Positions 49,412-57,826 of a stretch of DNA of 64,000 nt are shown here, piece after piece. The stretch spans positions 1,178,001 to 1,242,000 of the forward strand of contig NC_014924.1 of assembly GCF_000185965.1 (NCBI RefSeq). The letters are read 5' to 3'. The translations under genes and the position numbers were made by a program. Source of the stretch: Pseudoxanthomonas suwonensis 11-1 (lineage in GTDB: Bacteria > Pseudomonadota > Gammaproteobacteria > Xanthomonadales > Xanthomonadaceae). The notes below the pieces were generated by a model. The model saw only the letters and a list, made by a program, of their open reading frames with translations. It was not told the origin of the DNA and made no database searches. Numbering within the stretch: position 1 is the stretch's first letter; each line of letters begins with the position of its first letter.

Positions 49412-50388
49412 GCGGCCAGGTGGCGGCGGAACGCCGGTGTCATCGCTTCCACCGGGCCGTCGGGCGTGCGGCTGACGAAGCGCGCGGCCAGGCCGTGGTC
49501 CTCGGCGAAGCGCAGGCCGGCGTCCGCGCCCATCACCGTCAGCGCGGTGGCCCAGGCATCGGCATGCATGGCATCGGTGGCAACCACGGTCACGGCGGCG
49601 GCGGCCTGGCTCACGGGCACGCCGCTGCGCGGATCGAAGCTGTGCGAGTAGCGCACGCCCTCGTGTTCGAAGTGGTGCCAACGGTCGCCGGAGGTGGCGA
49701 CCGCGGCATCGTCCAGCGCCAGTACCCGCGGCGGGAGTTCGGCCACGGGGGTGTCCAGGTCCGGCTCGGCTTCGACCAGCACCTGCCAGAGGCTGCCATC
49801 GGGCTTGCGGCCGTAGGCGCGGATCTCGCCGCCAACCTCGACCAGGGCCGCGGCAATGCCGGCGCTACGCAGGCGTTCAGCGGCAAGGTCCGCGCCGAAG
49901 CCCTTGGCGATCGCCGACAAGTCCAGCGCCAGCCCGCCGGGCTGCAGCAGCTCGCGACCCCCGGCGCGACGCTGCACGCGCTGCCAGCCGGTGCGCGCTC
50001 GGGTTTCGGCCATCAGCGCCGGCGCAGGCACCTGCAGCGGCCGGTCGCTGGCGCCGAAGCCCCACAGCTCGACCAGCGGCGCGACCGTGGGATCGAACGC
50101 GCCACCGCTTGCGGCGGCCACTTCCAGCGCCGCATCCAGCACGCGGGCGAAGGATTCCGGCAGCGCCTGCCAGGTCCCGGTGGCGGCGCGCCGGTAGCGG
50201 CTGATGTCCGAGCCGGCCTCCCAGGTGCTCATCTGCGCCACCACCTCGTCCAGCGCGTCCTGGACGATGGCGTGCAGGGCATGCAGGTCGAACGAGGGGC
50301 GCACGGCCACGCGCGCGCTCCAGCGCGTTCCCATGGTTTCGCCGCCGAGGGTCGCCAGACCCGCGGCGGACACGTGAGTGGCGCCCAT
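49408..50388 (-). CDS. apbE: FAD:protein FMN transferase (ApbE family)
   Basis: Attaches FMN covalently to Thr/Ser of target proteins outside the cytoplasm. The 326-residue protein has GETMGTRWSARV, GGAFDPTVAPLV, the FAD-binding LALDLSAIAKGFGAD and VEVGGEIRAYG, TSGDRWHHF, HSFDPRSGVP and the metal-binding region ATDAMHADAWATAL. Most ApbE proteins are lipoproteins or Sec substrates, yet no signal peptide is visible from ATG 50388. The likely substrate is the adjacent DUF2271 protein. It lies 11 bp after the DUF4198 gene. Confidence 0.92.
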   Translation of the reverse strand: MGATHVSAAGLATLGGETMGTRWSARVAVRPSFDLHALHAIVQDALDEVVAQMSTWEAGSDISRYRRAATGTWQALPESFARVLDAALEVAAASGGAFDPTVAPLVELWGFGASDRPLQVPAPALMAETRARTGWQRVQRRAGGRELLQPGGLALDLSAIAKGFGADLAAERLRSAGIAAALVEVGGEIRAYGRKPDGSLWQVLVEAEPDLDTPVAELPPRVLALDDAAVATSGDRWHHFEHEGVRYSHSFDPRSGVPVSQAAAAVTVVATDAMHADAWATALTVMGADAGLRFAEDHGLAARFVSRTPDGPVEAMTPAFRRHLAA

Positions 50389-50399
50389 CGCGGCGTGGC

Positions 50400-51263
50400 T
50401 TACTGCGGCAGGACTTCCAGGGTCGCCACGTAGCTGAGGCGGCGCTTGTTCGCCTTGGGCGCGCTGGCCCTGGCATCCTCGGTCGTCACTTCCAGCCAGT
50501 ACACGCCGGCTTGCGGGAAGGTGATGGCGACGCTGCCGTCCTTGCCGCTGGTGGCCTGGATCTCCTCCTGGGCATTGCGGTAGCGGGTCTCGCCGCGCAC
50601 CACCTCGACTTCCAGGCCAGCGGCCGGCCTGCCGTCGACGTGCAGCACGAACCGTGCTTCCTCGCCGGCGAACAGGTCGTTCGGATGGGTCACCGGCACC
50701 AGCTCCAGGCCTTCGCCCACCGGCCTGATGTCGGTGGTGCGGCCATTGGTCACGAAGGTTTCGACCCGGCCCATGGTCTCGGTGACCTGCACGTTCTGCG
50801 CGTCGGCGGGGATCTTCGTCGCCAGCTCTTCGGGTTTGGCATTGCGCAGGAAGCCGCCGCGCGGCGCGCCGGGGCCGGTCACCGGCTTGCCCTCGGCCTC
50901 GGCCTTGGCCTTCGCGGCCAGGCTCGCGGCGGTATCCCAGCTGGCCGACAGGCCACGGTTGACGTTGGCGATGCGGTAGGTGCCTTCCTGCTGCAGCTGC
51001 AGGTCGAAGGTGCTGCGGTACTTGCCGGTGCTGGCGTTCTGCAGCTGCACCTGGCTGCCGTCCGGCGCGGTGGCGACCACGTTGTCCAGGCGCATGGGCA
51101 CGTGGTCGGGGAAGAACAGCTGGTTGGACACGGCGGCGTCGAAGGTCACCCACACGTCCTGGCCGTTGACCGTGGCCTGCGAGGGCACCAGCCACTGCTT
51201 GTGCGCGGCGGCGGAGAAGGGAAGCGCCAGCGCCAGGGCGATGACGAACGCGTGCTTCTTCAT
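50400..51263 (-). CDS. DUF4198 periplasmic protein
   Basis: A 287-residue secreted protein. The signal peptide probably ends after SAAA, making H21 the new N terminus (HKQWLVPS). The fold is two beta-sandwich-like parts: the first has DVWVTFDAAVSNQLFFPDHVPMR, and the second, at about 190-285, resembles a CNA-B/Ig domain (FVLHVDGRPAAGLEVEVVRGETRYR). DUF4198 proteins are found with nickel or iron transport genes, and a metal-carrying role is suspected. It lies between the DUF2271 and apbE genes. Confidence 0.85.
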   Translation of the reverse strand: MKKHAFVIALALALPFSAAAHKQWLVPSQATVNGQDVWVTFDAAVSNQLFFPDHVPMRLDNVVATAPDGSQVQLQNASTGKYRSTFDLQLQQEGTYRIANVNRGLSASWDTAASLAAKAKAEAEGKPVTGPGAPRGGFLRNAKPEELATKIPADAQNVQVTETMGRVETFVTNGRTTDIRPVGEGLELVPVTHPNDLFAGEEARFVLHVDGRPAAGLEVEVVRGETRYRNAQEEIQATSGKDGSVAITFPQAGVYWLEVTTEDARASAPKANKRRLSYVATLEVLPQ

Positions 51264-51279
51264 GTGATGCTCCTTGGGG

Positions 51280-51792
51280 TTACTTGATCGACAGGCTGAC
51301 CGCGCCCAGCTCGCTGCTGCCCTGGGCCTTGCCGGTCTGGCTGCCCTTGGCCGGCCAGTTGAACGGGATCTTCAGCAGCTCGCGGCCGCCGACTTCGCGC
51401 ACCGCCTCGACCACCAGGGTGTACTGGCCGGCCTGCAGCTTGGCCAGACGCGGCGAGCCGGAGTCGACCTTGACCACGTGCTTGCCGACCGGGCGGGTCG
51501 GCCCGGTCACGCCGTCCACCGGCAGGTCGAGGTTGCGGCCGGACTTGCGCCACCACTGGCGCAGGTCGGGCAGCCACTTGGTGCCGTGGCCCTCGGCGGT
51601 GTCCTTCATCTGGTACCAGACCGCCAGGTCGGCCACGGCCTTGCTGTCGGCGCCCTCGATCCACACCGCCACGTACGGGCGGTGGTACTCGGCGACGTTG
51701 AGCTTCGGGATCTCGACCGTGACCTCGAGCTCGGCGGCATAGGCCGGCAGGGTCAGGAGTCCGGTCACCGCGAACAGCACTTTGGCGCGCAT
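51280..51792 (-). CDS. DUF2271 periplasmic protein with flavinylation-like motif
   Basis: A 170-residue secreted protein (signal MRAKVLFAVTGLLTLPAYAA, mature from about E21). DUF2271 hallmarks are YHRPYVAVWIEGAD and WRKSGRNLDLPVDGVTGPTRP. The segment D93-G-V-T-G-P-T99 resembles the D-G-x-T-G-A-T site that ApbE modifies, so T99 may carry FMN. Pro replaces the usual small residue before it. It lies 14 bp after the PepSY gene. A role as a periplasmic flavin electron carrier is inferred from motif and neighbours. Confidence 0.85.
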   Translation of the reverse strand: MRAKVLFAVTGLLTLPAYAAELEVTVEIPKLNVAEYHRPYVAVWIEGADSKAVADLAVWYQMKDTAEGHGTKWLPDLRQWWRKSGRNLDLPVDGVTGPTRPVGKHVVKVDSGSPRLAKLQAGQYTLVVEAVREVGGRELLKIPFNWPAKGSQTGKAQGSSELGAVSLSIK

Positions 51793-51806
51793 GGGTTGGT
51801 ACCTCG

Positions 51807-52454
51807 TCAATGGATGAAGATCAGGATCAGGACCAGCGGCACCACCAGGCCCAGGCCGACCAGCGGCCAGGTCATGCGCCGCTGCCGCGCGTGCAGGTGC
51901 AGCAGGAACAGGCCGGTGATGCAGAACACCAGGCAGGCGATGGCGAACACGTCGATGAACCAGCCCCAGGCCGGTCCGGCGTTGCGGCCCTTGTGCAGGT
52001 CGTTGAGGAACGAGACCGCGCCACGGTCGGTGCGCTCGAACTCGACCTCGCCGCTTTCGCGGTCGATGCTCAGCCAGGCGTCGGCACCGGGCGAGGGCAT
52101 GGACAGGTAGGCCTCGTCCTCCGACCACTCCGCCGGGCGCCGGCCCGCGGCGATCGACAGCTCGTCCTGCAGCCAGCCGGCGATGGCCGGCGGCAGCGGC
52201 GCATTGCCTTCGGTGGGCGCGTCGGCAAGCACGTCCAGCAGCGGTTCCGGCAGCTGCGCGGTGCGGTTGTCGACCTGCGGCTGCGCCTCGATCCGCGCGG
52301 CGTGGTTGAGGGTGATGCCGGTGGCGGTGAACAGCAGCATCCCGACCAGGCACACCGCCGAGCTGATCCAGTGCCACTGGTGCAGCGTACGCAGCCAGAA
52401 ACCACGCTTGCGCTGGGCGGATACGGGATCTTCGCGGGTCGTGGTTGCCGGCAC
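51807..52454 (-). CDS. PepSY-associated TM protein (probable haem reductase)
   Basis: A 215-residue inner-membrane protein from GTG 52454. An ATG at 52508 would add 18 residues, but it lies inside a Fur-box-like site and upstream of the likely -10 box. Helices are at about 29-49, 162-188 and 194-215, with a periplasmic PepSY-like domain between the first two. His pairs sit at both membrane faces: H25 and H28 (LHQWHW) with H186 and H188 (LLHLHA) inside, and H51 (LNHAA) with H154 (DLHKG) outside. That pattern fits two b haems, as in FoxB-like siderophore reductases. Family clear, haem inferred. Confidence 0.85.
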   Translation of the reverse strand: MPATTTREDPVSAQRKRGFWLRTLHQWHWISSAVCLVGMLLFTATGITLNHAARIEAQPQVDNRTAQLPEPLLDVLADAPTEGNAPLPPAIAGWLQDELSIAAGRRPAEWSEDEAYLSMPSPGADAWLSIDRESGEVEFERTDRGAVSFLNDLHKGRNAGPAWGWFIDVFAIACLVFCITGLFLLHLHARQRRMTWPLVGLGLVVPLVLILIFIH

Positions 52455-52481
52455 GTCTGCAGGGGGCTCGGGAGGCAGGGG

Positions 52482-52508
52482 AGTATAGCGGTCGAGAACG
52501 ATTCCCAT
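52482..52508 (-). promoter_or_regulatory. Fur-box-like operator and -10 element before PepSY gene
   Basis: On the minus strand ATGGGAATCGTTCTCGA (52492-52508) matches the GAGAAT-n-ATTCTC core with two half-sites GGGAAT and GTTCTC. TATACT (52482-52487) lies just downstream as a -10 box. No good -35 box is seen. This would give the PepSY-to-reductase genes their own iron-regulated promoter. Confidence 0.6.
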
Positions 52509-52520
52509 TCGGTTAACGCA

Positions 52521-52552
52521 CGAGGGCCCGGACGGTTGACGCCGGGCCCTCG
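52521..52552 (-). terminator. hairpin after TonB receptor gene
   Basis: CGAGGGCCCGG (52521-52531) and CCGGGCCCTCG (52542-52552) form a perfect 11-bp stem with a 10-base loop, nine bases after the receptor stop. There is no strong T-run. It may terminate part of the receptor transcript. Confidence 0.6.
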
Positions 52553-52560
52553 CGGTTCGA

Positions 52561-55032
52561 TCAGAACTGGACGTTGAGGCTGACCCAGACGCTGCGGGCC
52601 TTGTCCTTGTTGTTGTAGTCGTCCAGGAACAGCACCTCGTTGCTGCCATCGAGCCAGGTGCCGTCGCCATCGAGGTCGCGGAACTCGGTGGCGTAGGTGG
52701 TGAAGTCGCGGTCCAGCAGGTTGTTGATCCGCGCGTTGAGCGTCACCGTGTCGTTGATCTGCCAGGCGCCGCCAAGGTGCAGCACGGTGTAGTCGCGGTA
52801 GTACAGCGGCTCCTGGGTGATCGCATGCAGGCCGCGGTAACGCTTCGAGCGCGATTCGGCGGTCAGGAACAGGCCGAGGTTGTCGAGCACCTGCCAGTCC
52901 AGGGTGAGGTTGGCCATGTGCCGGGCGCTCTCGCCCAGCGGCAGGCCCTGCTGGGCGCCGCTGCGCTGCTCGCTGTCGGTCCAGGTGTAGTTGCCGCGCA
53001 GGCCGAAGGCGTCGGCGATCTGCCAGCGGCCGGCCAGTTCGGCGCCCTGGATCACCACCTTGTCGATGTTCACCGTGCGGCTGCTGTTGGCATAGCCCAG
53101 GCCGGCGTACTCGCCGGTGCCCGCGCACTCCAGGGCCAGTCCATTGCCGCAGGGTTGCGACGAGATCTTGTCGTCGAAGGTGTTGCGGAAGATGGTGGCG
53201 TTGAAGTTGTGGCCGCCCTCGTGGTGCCAGTACGCGGCCAGCTCGTAGCTGGTGCTGGTTTCCGGCCGCAGGTCGGGGTTGCCGAACATCGGCGAGGTCC
53301 CCTGGCCGCCGAAGCCGACCACGCCGTCGTACAGCTGGGTGGTCTTGGGGGTCTTGAAGCCGGTGCTGGCGCCGCCCTTGAAGGTCCAGGCTGGGCTCGC
53401 GGTGTAGACCGCGTACAGGCGCGGACTGACGTGGCTGCCGAACACCTTGTGGTCGTCGTAGCGGATGCCGCCGGTCAGCGACAGCGCTTCGGACGGCTTC
53501 CAGGTGTCCTCTGCGAACAGCGACTGCATGTCGTGCCGCTGCCGGCCGCCGGGACGGCCGGCCTCCATGCCGAACACGCCGTCGGTCAGTTCGCCGCGCA
53601 CGATCTGGGTACCGACCACGGCGATGTGCTCGCCGGCGGCCTGGAAGGGGATGTCGAGCTTGGCGTCGAGGGTGTACTGCGAGCTCTCGAGGCTGCGCTG
53701 CGGGCGCGGCAGGTAGGCCAGCAGCTGGCTGTACTGCTCCGGCGACAGGTTGGCCTGCATGATCGCCAGCTTCTGCGCCTCGGACTGGTTGTTCCAGGCG
53801 TTGGCGTTGCGGAAACCGATCGCCGCGCCGGGCGCGCAGTAGCCGCCCGCGCCGACGCTGCCGCCCAGGCTGGTGCAGGCCGCGTTCCAGACCTGCTGCA
53901 GCGACTGCCGCTCGGCCACGGTGAAGGGCAGGGTGCGGCCCTCGTTGTTGGTGTCCACGTACGCCAGCGAGACCGTGCTGTCGCCGAAGGACCAGTTGCC
54001 TTCGTGGGTCAGCGCGAAGCTGTCGCGGGTGAAGCGTTGGGTCGGGGCATAGCCGGCGCGCGGTTCGACCCGGCCGTTGTTGCCGATGCGCAGCACCGCG
54101 CCGAGGTTGTCCACCGTGCCGACCGGGTATTCCTCCACGCCCTCGTCGTTGACGCGGATGGCGTTGTCGTACTCCTGGCGCGAGGTGTCGGCGTCGAGGG
54201 TGAGCGTCTGGCTGCCGGTCGGGGTCCAGGCCAGGCTGATGCCGCCGGCCTTGTTGGTGTTGTCCACGGTCTTGCCGCCGCCGCCGAAGCCCAGGGCGCG
54301 GCTGTGGCGCTCCCCGGAGGGATCGACCACGTCGTCGTACACCGGGTTGGAGGCTTCGCGCTTGTACCAGCTGCCGCGCACGGTCAGGTCGAGGACGCCG
54401 CGGACCAGGGGGCCGGTCAGGTGGAAGTCGGCGGTGGTGTCGTCGCCGTAGGCATCGTCGGTCTCGAAGGTGCGGCCGAGGGTGACCGAGCCGGCCCAGG
54501 TGTCCAGGCCCTTGCGGGTGATGATGTTGACCACGCCGCCCATGGCGTCGGCGCCGTACAGGGTCGACATCGGACCGCGGATGACCTCGATCCGCTCGAT
54601 CGCGTCCAGCGGCGGGATGTGGTTGAACTGGTTGCCGCCGAAGGAGTTCGGGTAGATGTCGCCGTGGTTGTTCTGGCGGCGTCCGTTGACCAGGACCAGG
54701 GTGTAGTCGGCGCCCATGCCGCGCATGGAGATCGTGCCCTGGCCGGTCTTGTCGCGGGTCTCGCCGATGTCCACGCCTTCCAGGTCGCGCACGGCGTCCA
54801 GCAGGGTGATGTAGGGACGGCGGGCCAGGTCCTCGCGGGTGATCACGCTGATGCTGGCGGGCGCGTCGACGATCTTCTGCTCATAGCCGGTGGCGGTGAC
54901 CACCACGGTATTGAGGGTGCTGGGCTCGCCGGCGATGTCCGGCCCGGGCGCGGCGAGGGAGGGAGTGGCGACCAGCGCGATGCACAGCGCAAGCGGGAGG
55001 CGTGCGGGACGGAGCGGACGGAGATTGGACAT
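52561..55032 (-). CDS. TonB-dependent receptor (catecholate-siderophore/CirA-like)
   Basis: Outer-membrane receptor of 823 residues. The signal peptide ends near SLAA. The TonB box is LNTVVVTAT and the plug is [30 protein letters not shown]-like [12 protein letters not shown] closes the plug. The barrel contains the conserved [15 protein letters not shown] and NLLDRDF, and ends in the assembly signal LNVQF. It belongs to the FepA/CirA/BtuB-like group. Iron regulation is suggested by a Fur-box-like site in its promoter. The ligand, a ferric siderophore or other ferric complex, is inferred. Confidence 0.92.
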   Translation of the reverse strand: MSNLRPLRPARLPLALCIALVATPSLAAPGPDIAGEPSTLNTVVVTATGYEQKIVDAPASISVITREDLARRPYITLLDAVRDLEGVDIGETRDKTGQGTISMRGMGADYTLVLVNGRRQNNHGDIYPNSFGGNQFNHIPPLDAIERIEVIRGPMSTLYGADAMGGVVNIITRKGLDTWAGSVTLGRTFETDDAYGDDTTADFHLTGPLVRGVLDLTVRGSWYKREASNPVYDDVVDPSGERHSRALGFGGGGKTVDNTNKAGGISLAWTPTGSQTLTLDADTSRQEYDNAIRVNDEGVEEYPVGTVDNLGAVLRIGNNGRVEPRAGYAPTQRFTRDSFALTHEGNWSFGDSTVSLAYVDTNNEGRTLPFTVAERQSLQQVWNAACTSLGGSVGAGGYCAPGAAIGFRNANAWNNQSEAQKLAIMQANLSPEQYSQLLAYLPRPQRSLESSQYTLDAKLDIPFQAAGEHIAVVGTQIVRGELTDGVFGMEAGRPGGRQRHDMQSLFAEDTWKPSEALSLTGGIRYDDHKVFGSHVSPRLYAVYTASPAWTFKGGASTGFKTPKTTQLYDGVVGFGGQGTSPMFGNPDLRPETSTSYELAAYWHHEGGHNFNATIFRNTFDDKISSQPCGNGLALECAGTGEYAGLGYANSSRTVNIDKVVIQGAELAGRWQIADAFGLRGNYTWTDSEQRSGAQQGLPLGESARHMANLTLDWQVLDNLGLFLTAESRSKRYRGLHAITQEPLYYRDYTVLHLGGAWQINDTVTLNARINNLLDRDFTTYATEFRDLDGDGTWLDGSNEVLFLDDYNNKDKARSVWVSLNVQF

Positions 55033-55259
55033 GTTTTCCGTATGCGGGCATGGGCCGCGCGGGCGCGGGCCCACGTGGCACTGGAATGGGAATGAGGGGC
55101 GCGGCTGGCGTCAGGGGGGCGCCGGGCAACCGGATGCGGTTGCCGGTCGGCGGAGGCCTGAATGTGCGTGCTGGCGCGGTGGGATCTGGCTCATCTCTGG
55201 AGGAGCGGCCCGGTGCCTGGATATGCCCAGGGCCCGGGACGCCCCCATCTAAGGTTGGC
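55033..55259 (-). other. long 5' leader of TonB receptor mRNA
   Basis: From the predicted promoter, about 225 untranslated bases precede ATG 55032. The region is G+C-rich with several inverted segments. A weak ACGGAAAAC ribosome site lies before the start. I could not match it to a known riboswitch; a cobalamin element was considered and not supported. Confidence 0.4.
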
Positions 55260-55265
55260 GTCGTG

Positions 55266-55294
55266 CATGATAATGATAGGGATTCTTATTTACA
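55266..55294 (-). promoter_or_regulatory. Fur-box-like promoter of TonB receptor
   Basis: On the minus strand TTGTAA (55289-55294) and TATCAT (55266-55271) are 17 bases apart. The overlapping plus-strand sequence GATAATGATAGGGATTCTT (55268-55286) matches the 19-bp Fur consensus at 14 positions, including its first ten. It is one of the few AT-rich stretches in the window. Confidence 0.75.
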
Positions 55295-55589
55295 ACGGGT
55301 CCGTCTGGGCCTGCCGGGCCAGGGCAGGCCATCAGGTGCGCCATGCGGCTGGATCGCTCCCCTGTGTCCCCGGGAGCGGTGCCAGTGCCGAGGGTCGAGC
55401 TGGAGGGGCGCACGTCGCGGCGTACCGGGACAGACCGGCGTACCGGTGTTCCGGAACATTGGTCATGGCAGGGCGTGCGGCTCGGCCCGATCCTGCTCCG
55501 CGCCCCGGCCGCGTCCATGGGACGCAGGCGTCCGCCGGCATGCGTGCCACGGCGCGCATGCCGCCTGATCCCGTGGGGAGGTAGAAGGA
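55295..55589. other. non-coding gap
   Basis: This stretch lies upstream of the receptor promoter and downstream of the Rieske gene. I see no gene, clear terminator or repeat. Open frames on both strands look like composition artefacts. Confidence 0.5.
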
Positions 55590-55922
55590 TCAGTCCCGGT
55601 CGTCGCGGGTCCAGATACCCGTGGCGTCGACCCTGACCGGGAACTTGGCGACAGGCGAGTAGGCCGGGGCGCACAGGGCGCGGCCGTCGCGCAGGTCGAA
55701 GCGGGCGCCGTGCAGGACGCACTCGATGCTGCCCTCGGCCGGATCCACCGGGCCGGCGGACAGCTCGTAGTCCTCGTGGCTGCAGCGGTCCTCGAGCGCG
55801 TACAGGTCGCCGTCGAGGTTGACCACCAGGATCGGTGCGTCGGTCACCTCGTCGAACACGGTGCGCATTTCGCCCGGCAGCAGTTCCGACGGGGCACAGA
55901 CGAAGGTCCAGGTCCCACTCAT
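55590..55922 (-). CDS. Rieske [2Fe-2S] ferredoxin-like protein
   Basis: A 110-residue protein with the Rieske cluster motifs C-x-H in EDRCSHEDYEL and C-x2-H in IECVLHGARFDL, spaced about 18 residues apart. It resembles the ferredoxin subunits of aromatic dioxygenases. No oxygenase gene is nearby. It lies at the end of the suf cluster and overlaps the GNAT gene (ATGA), so it may serve or be matured by the Fe-S machinery. Start ATG 55922. Confidence 0.9.
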   Translation of the reverse strand: MSGTWTFVCAPSELLPGEMRTVFDEVTDAPILVVNLDGDLYALEDRCSHEDYELSAGPVDPAEGSIECVLHGARFDLRDGRALCAPAYSPVAKFPVRVDATGIWTRDDRD

Positions 55923-56461
55923 GCGGCCACTCCAGCACGCAGCGGCTTCTCCAGCACCTCGAAGCGCAGGTCGTCGCGCAGCGGGACGCCGAAGCGCTCG
56001 TCGCCGTAGGGGAAGGGCTTGTGGATGCCGGTGCGGACGTAGCCGCGGCGCTCGTAGAAGGCGATCAGGCTGTCGCGCACGTCGATCACGGTCATGCGCA
56101 TGGTCGCCAGGTCCCATTCCTCGCGGGCGATGCGCTCGGCCTCGGCCAGCACGGCCTTGCCCACGCCGCCGCCCTGCAGGTCGGGGCGCACGGCGAACAT
56201 GCCGAAATAGCCGGCGCCGTCCTCCTCGGCTACGTGGGCGCAGGCCAGCAGCGCGCCGTCGCGCTCGGCCAGCAGCACGACGCTGCGCGGGCGGGCGATG
56301 TCCGCGGCCAGCACCCCGGGCTCGATGCGCTGGCCGTCAAGCAGGTCGGCCTCGGTGGTCCAGCCCTTGCGGCTGGCCTCGCCGCGGTAGGCGGAGGTGA
56401 CCAGCTCGACGATGGCGGGGATGTCGGCGGTGGTGGCGGGGCGGAAGCTCGGCATGTCCAT
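55919..56461 (-). CDS. GNAT family acetyltransferase
   Basis: A 180-residue acetyl-CoA-dependent N-acetyltransferase. The core has FRPATTADIPAIVELV at the N terminus, YFGMFAVRPDLQGGGVGKAVL (motif A, acetyl-CoA pyrophosphate binding) and LIAFYERRGYVRTG (motif B). The substrate is unknown. It lies 108 bp after sufS and overlaps the Rieske gene. A second ATG two codons in is also possible. Confidence 0.88.
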   Translation of the reverse strand: MDMPSFRPATTADIPAIVELVTSAYRGEASRKGWTTEADLLDGQRIEPGVLAADIARPRSVVLLAERDGALLACAHVAEEDGAGYFGMFAVRPDLQGGGVGKAVLAEAERIAREEWDLATMRMTVIDVRDSLIAFYERRGYVRTGIHKPFPYGDERFGVPLRDDLRFEVLEKPLRAGVAA

Positions 56462-56569
56462 CCGCGCATTCTAGGCTCCGCCAGCAGCCTCGGCAGCACG
56501 GGCCACGGGACCGGCGGCGGCCGGCGCAGGCAGATCGTGGCGGGACCGCGCCTCGCCGGGCGCCGCCGC

Positions 56570-57826
56570 TCAGGCGAGCAGGCGGCGGGTCTTTTCCAGC
56601 GCGGCGACGAAGCGGTCGATCTCGTCGTGCGTGTTGTAGAACGCCAGCGAGGCGCGCAGGGTCGCGGCCACGCCGAAGTACTGCAGCAGGGGATGGGCGC
56701 AATGCTGGCCCGAGCGCACGGCCACGCCTTCCAGGTCCAGCAGGGTGGCCAGGTCGTGCGCATGCGCGCCCTCGACCAGGAACGAGATCACCGCGGCCTT
56801 GCCCGGCGCGTTGCCGAAGATGCGCAGGCCGGGGATCGCCTGCAGCGCCTCGGTGGCGTGCGCCAGCAGCTCGCCCTCGCGTGCGGAGATCGCCTCCATG
56901 CCGATGTCGTCGAGGTAGTCCATGGCGGCGTGCAGGCCGACGAAGCCGGCGATGTTGGGGGTGCCGGCCTCGAACCTGTGGGGCGGGTCGTTGAACACCG
57001 TCCCTTCGAAGCTGACTTCCTTGATCATTTCGCCGCCGCCGATGAACGGCGGCATTTCCTGCAGCAGCTCGCGGCGCGCCCACAGCGCGCCGGTGCCAGT
57101 CGGGCCGCACATCTTGTGGCCGGTGACCGCGTAGAAGTCGCAGCCGATGCCGGCCACGTCCAGCCTGAGGTGCGGCGCGGCCTGGGAGCCGTCGACCACG
57201 GTCGTGATGCCGCGGCGGCGCGCCTCGCGGCAGATCTCGCGCACCGGGTTGACCGTGCCCAGCACGTTGGACACATGGGCCACGGCCAGCAGCTTCACGT
57301 CGCCGGTCATCGACCGGTACAGCGCGTCCAGGTCGAGGCTGCCGTCGGGCAGGATCTCGGCGACCCTGATCCTCGCGCCGGTGCGCTCGGCCACCAGCTG
57401 CCAAGGCACGATGTTGGCGTGGTGCTCCATGCGCGAGACCAGGATGGTGTCGCCCTGCTTCAGCCGCGGCAGCGCCCACGAGTACGCCACAAGGTTGATG
57501 GCGAAGGTGGTGCCGCTGCACAGCACCAGCTCGTCGGCGCGCACGTTGAGGAAACGCGCCAGGCGTGAGCGCGAGGCCTCGTAGGCCTCGGTGGCCTCGG
57601 TACCCAGGGCGTGCACGGCGCGGCTGACGTTGGCGTTGTGGCGGCGGTAGAACTCGTCCTGCGAGGACACCACGGCCAGCGGCTTCTGCGAGGTGTTGGC
57701 GTTGTCCAGGTAGACCAGCGGACGGCCGTGGACCTCGCGCATCAGCAGCGGGAAGTCGGCGCGCACGCGCTCCCAGTCGACCTGGCCCGGCTGGGCGGCC
57801 TCGTCCACCGCGGGCTTGCTGTTCAC
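56570..57826 (-). CDS. sufS: cysteine desulfurase SufS
   Basis: PLP enzyme that removes sulfur from cysteine for Fe-S assembly. The 418-residue protein starts at GTG 57826, overlapping sufD (GTGA). Motifs are YLDNANTSQKPLAV, LVSRMEHHANIVPW, the PLP lysine in VTGHKMCGPTGTGALW and the persulfide Cys in VRSGQHCAHPLL, with the short loop of group II desulfurases. No sufE follows in this window. Confidence 0.95.
   Translation of the reverse strand: MNSKPAVDEAAQPGQVDWERVRADFPLLMREVHGRPLVYLDNANTSQKPLAVVSSQDEFYRRHNANVSRAVHALGTEATEAYEASRSRLARFLNVRADELVLCSGTTFAINLVAYSWALPRLKQGDTILVSRMEHHANIVPWQLVAERTGARIRVAEILPDGSLDLDALYRSMTGDVKLLAVAHVSNVLGTVNPVREICREARRRGITTVVDGSQAAPHLRLDVAGIGCDFYAVTGHKMCGPTGTGALWARRELLQEMPPFIGGGEMIKEVSFEGTVFNDPPHRFEAGTPNIAGFVGLHAAMDYLDDIGMEAISAREGELLAHATEALQAIPGLRIFGNAPGKAAVISFLVEGAHAHDLATLLDLEGVAVRSGQHCAHPLLQYFGVAATLRASLAFYNTHDEIDRFVAALEKTRRLLA

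Noticed and set aside
55033-55259. Cobalamin riboswitch in the receptor leader
   Set aside because: The receptor resembles BtuB/CirA types, but I could not find a convincing B12-box segment or matching stems.
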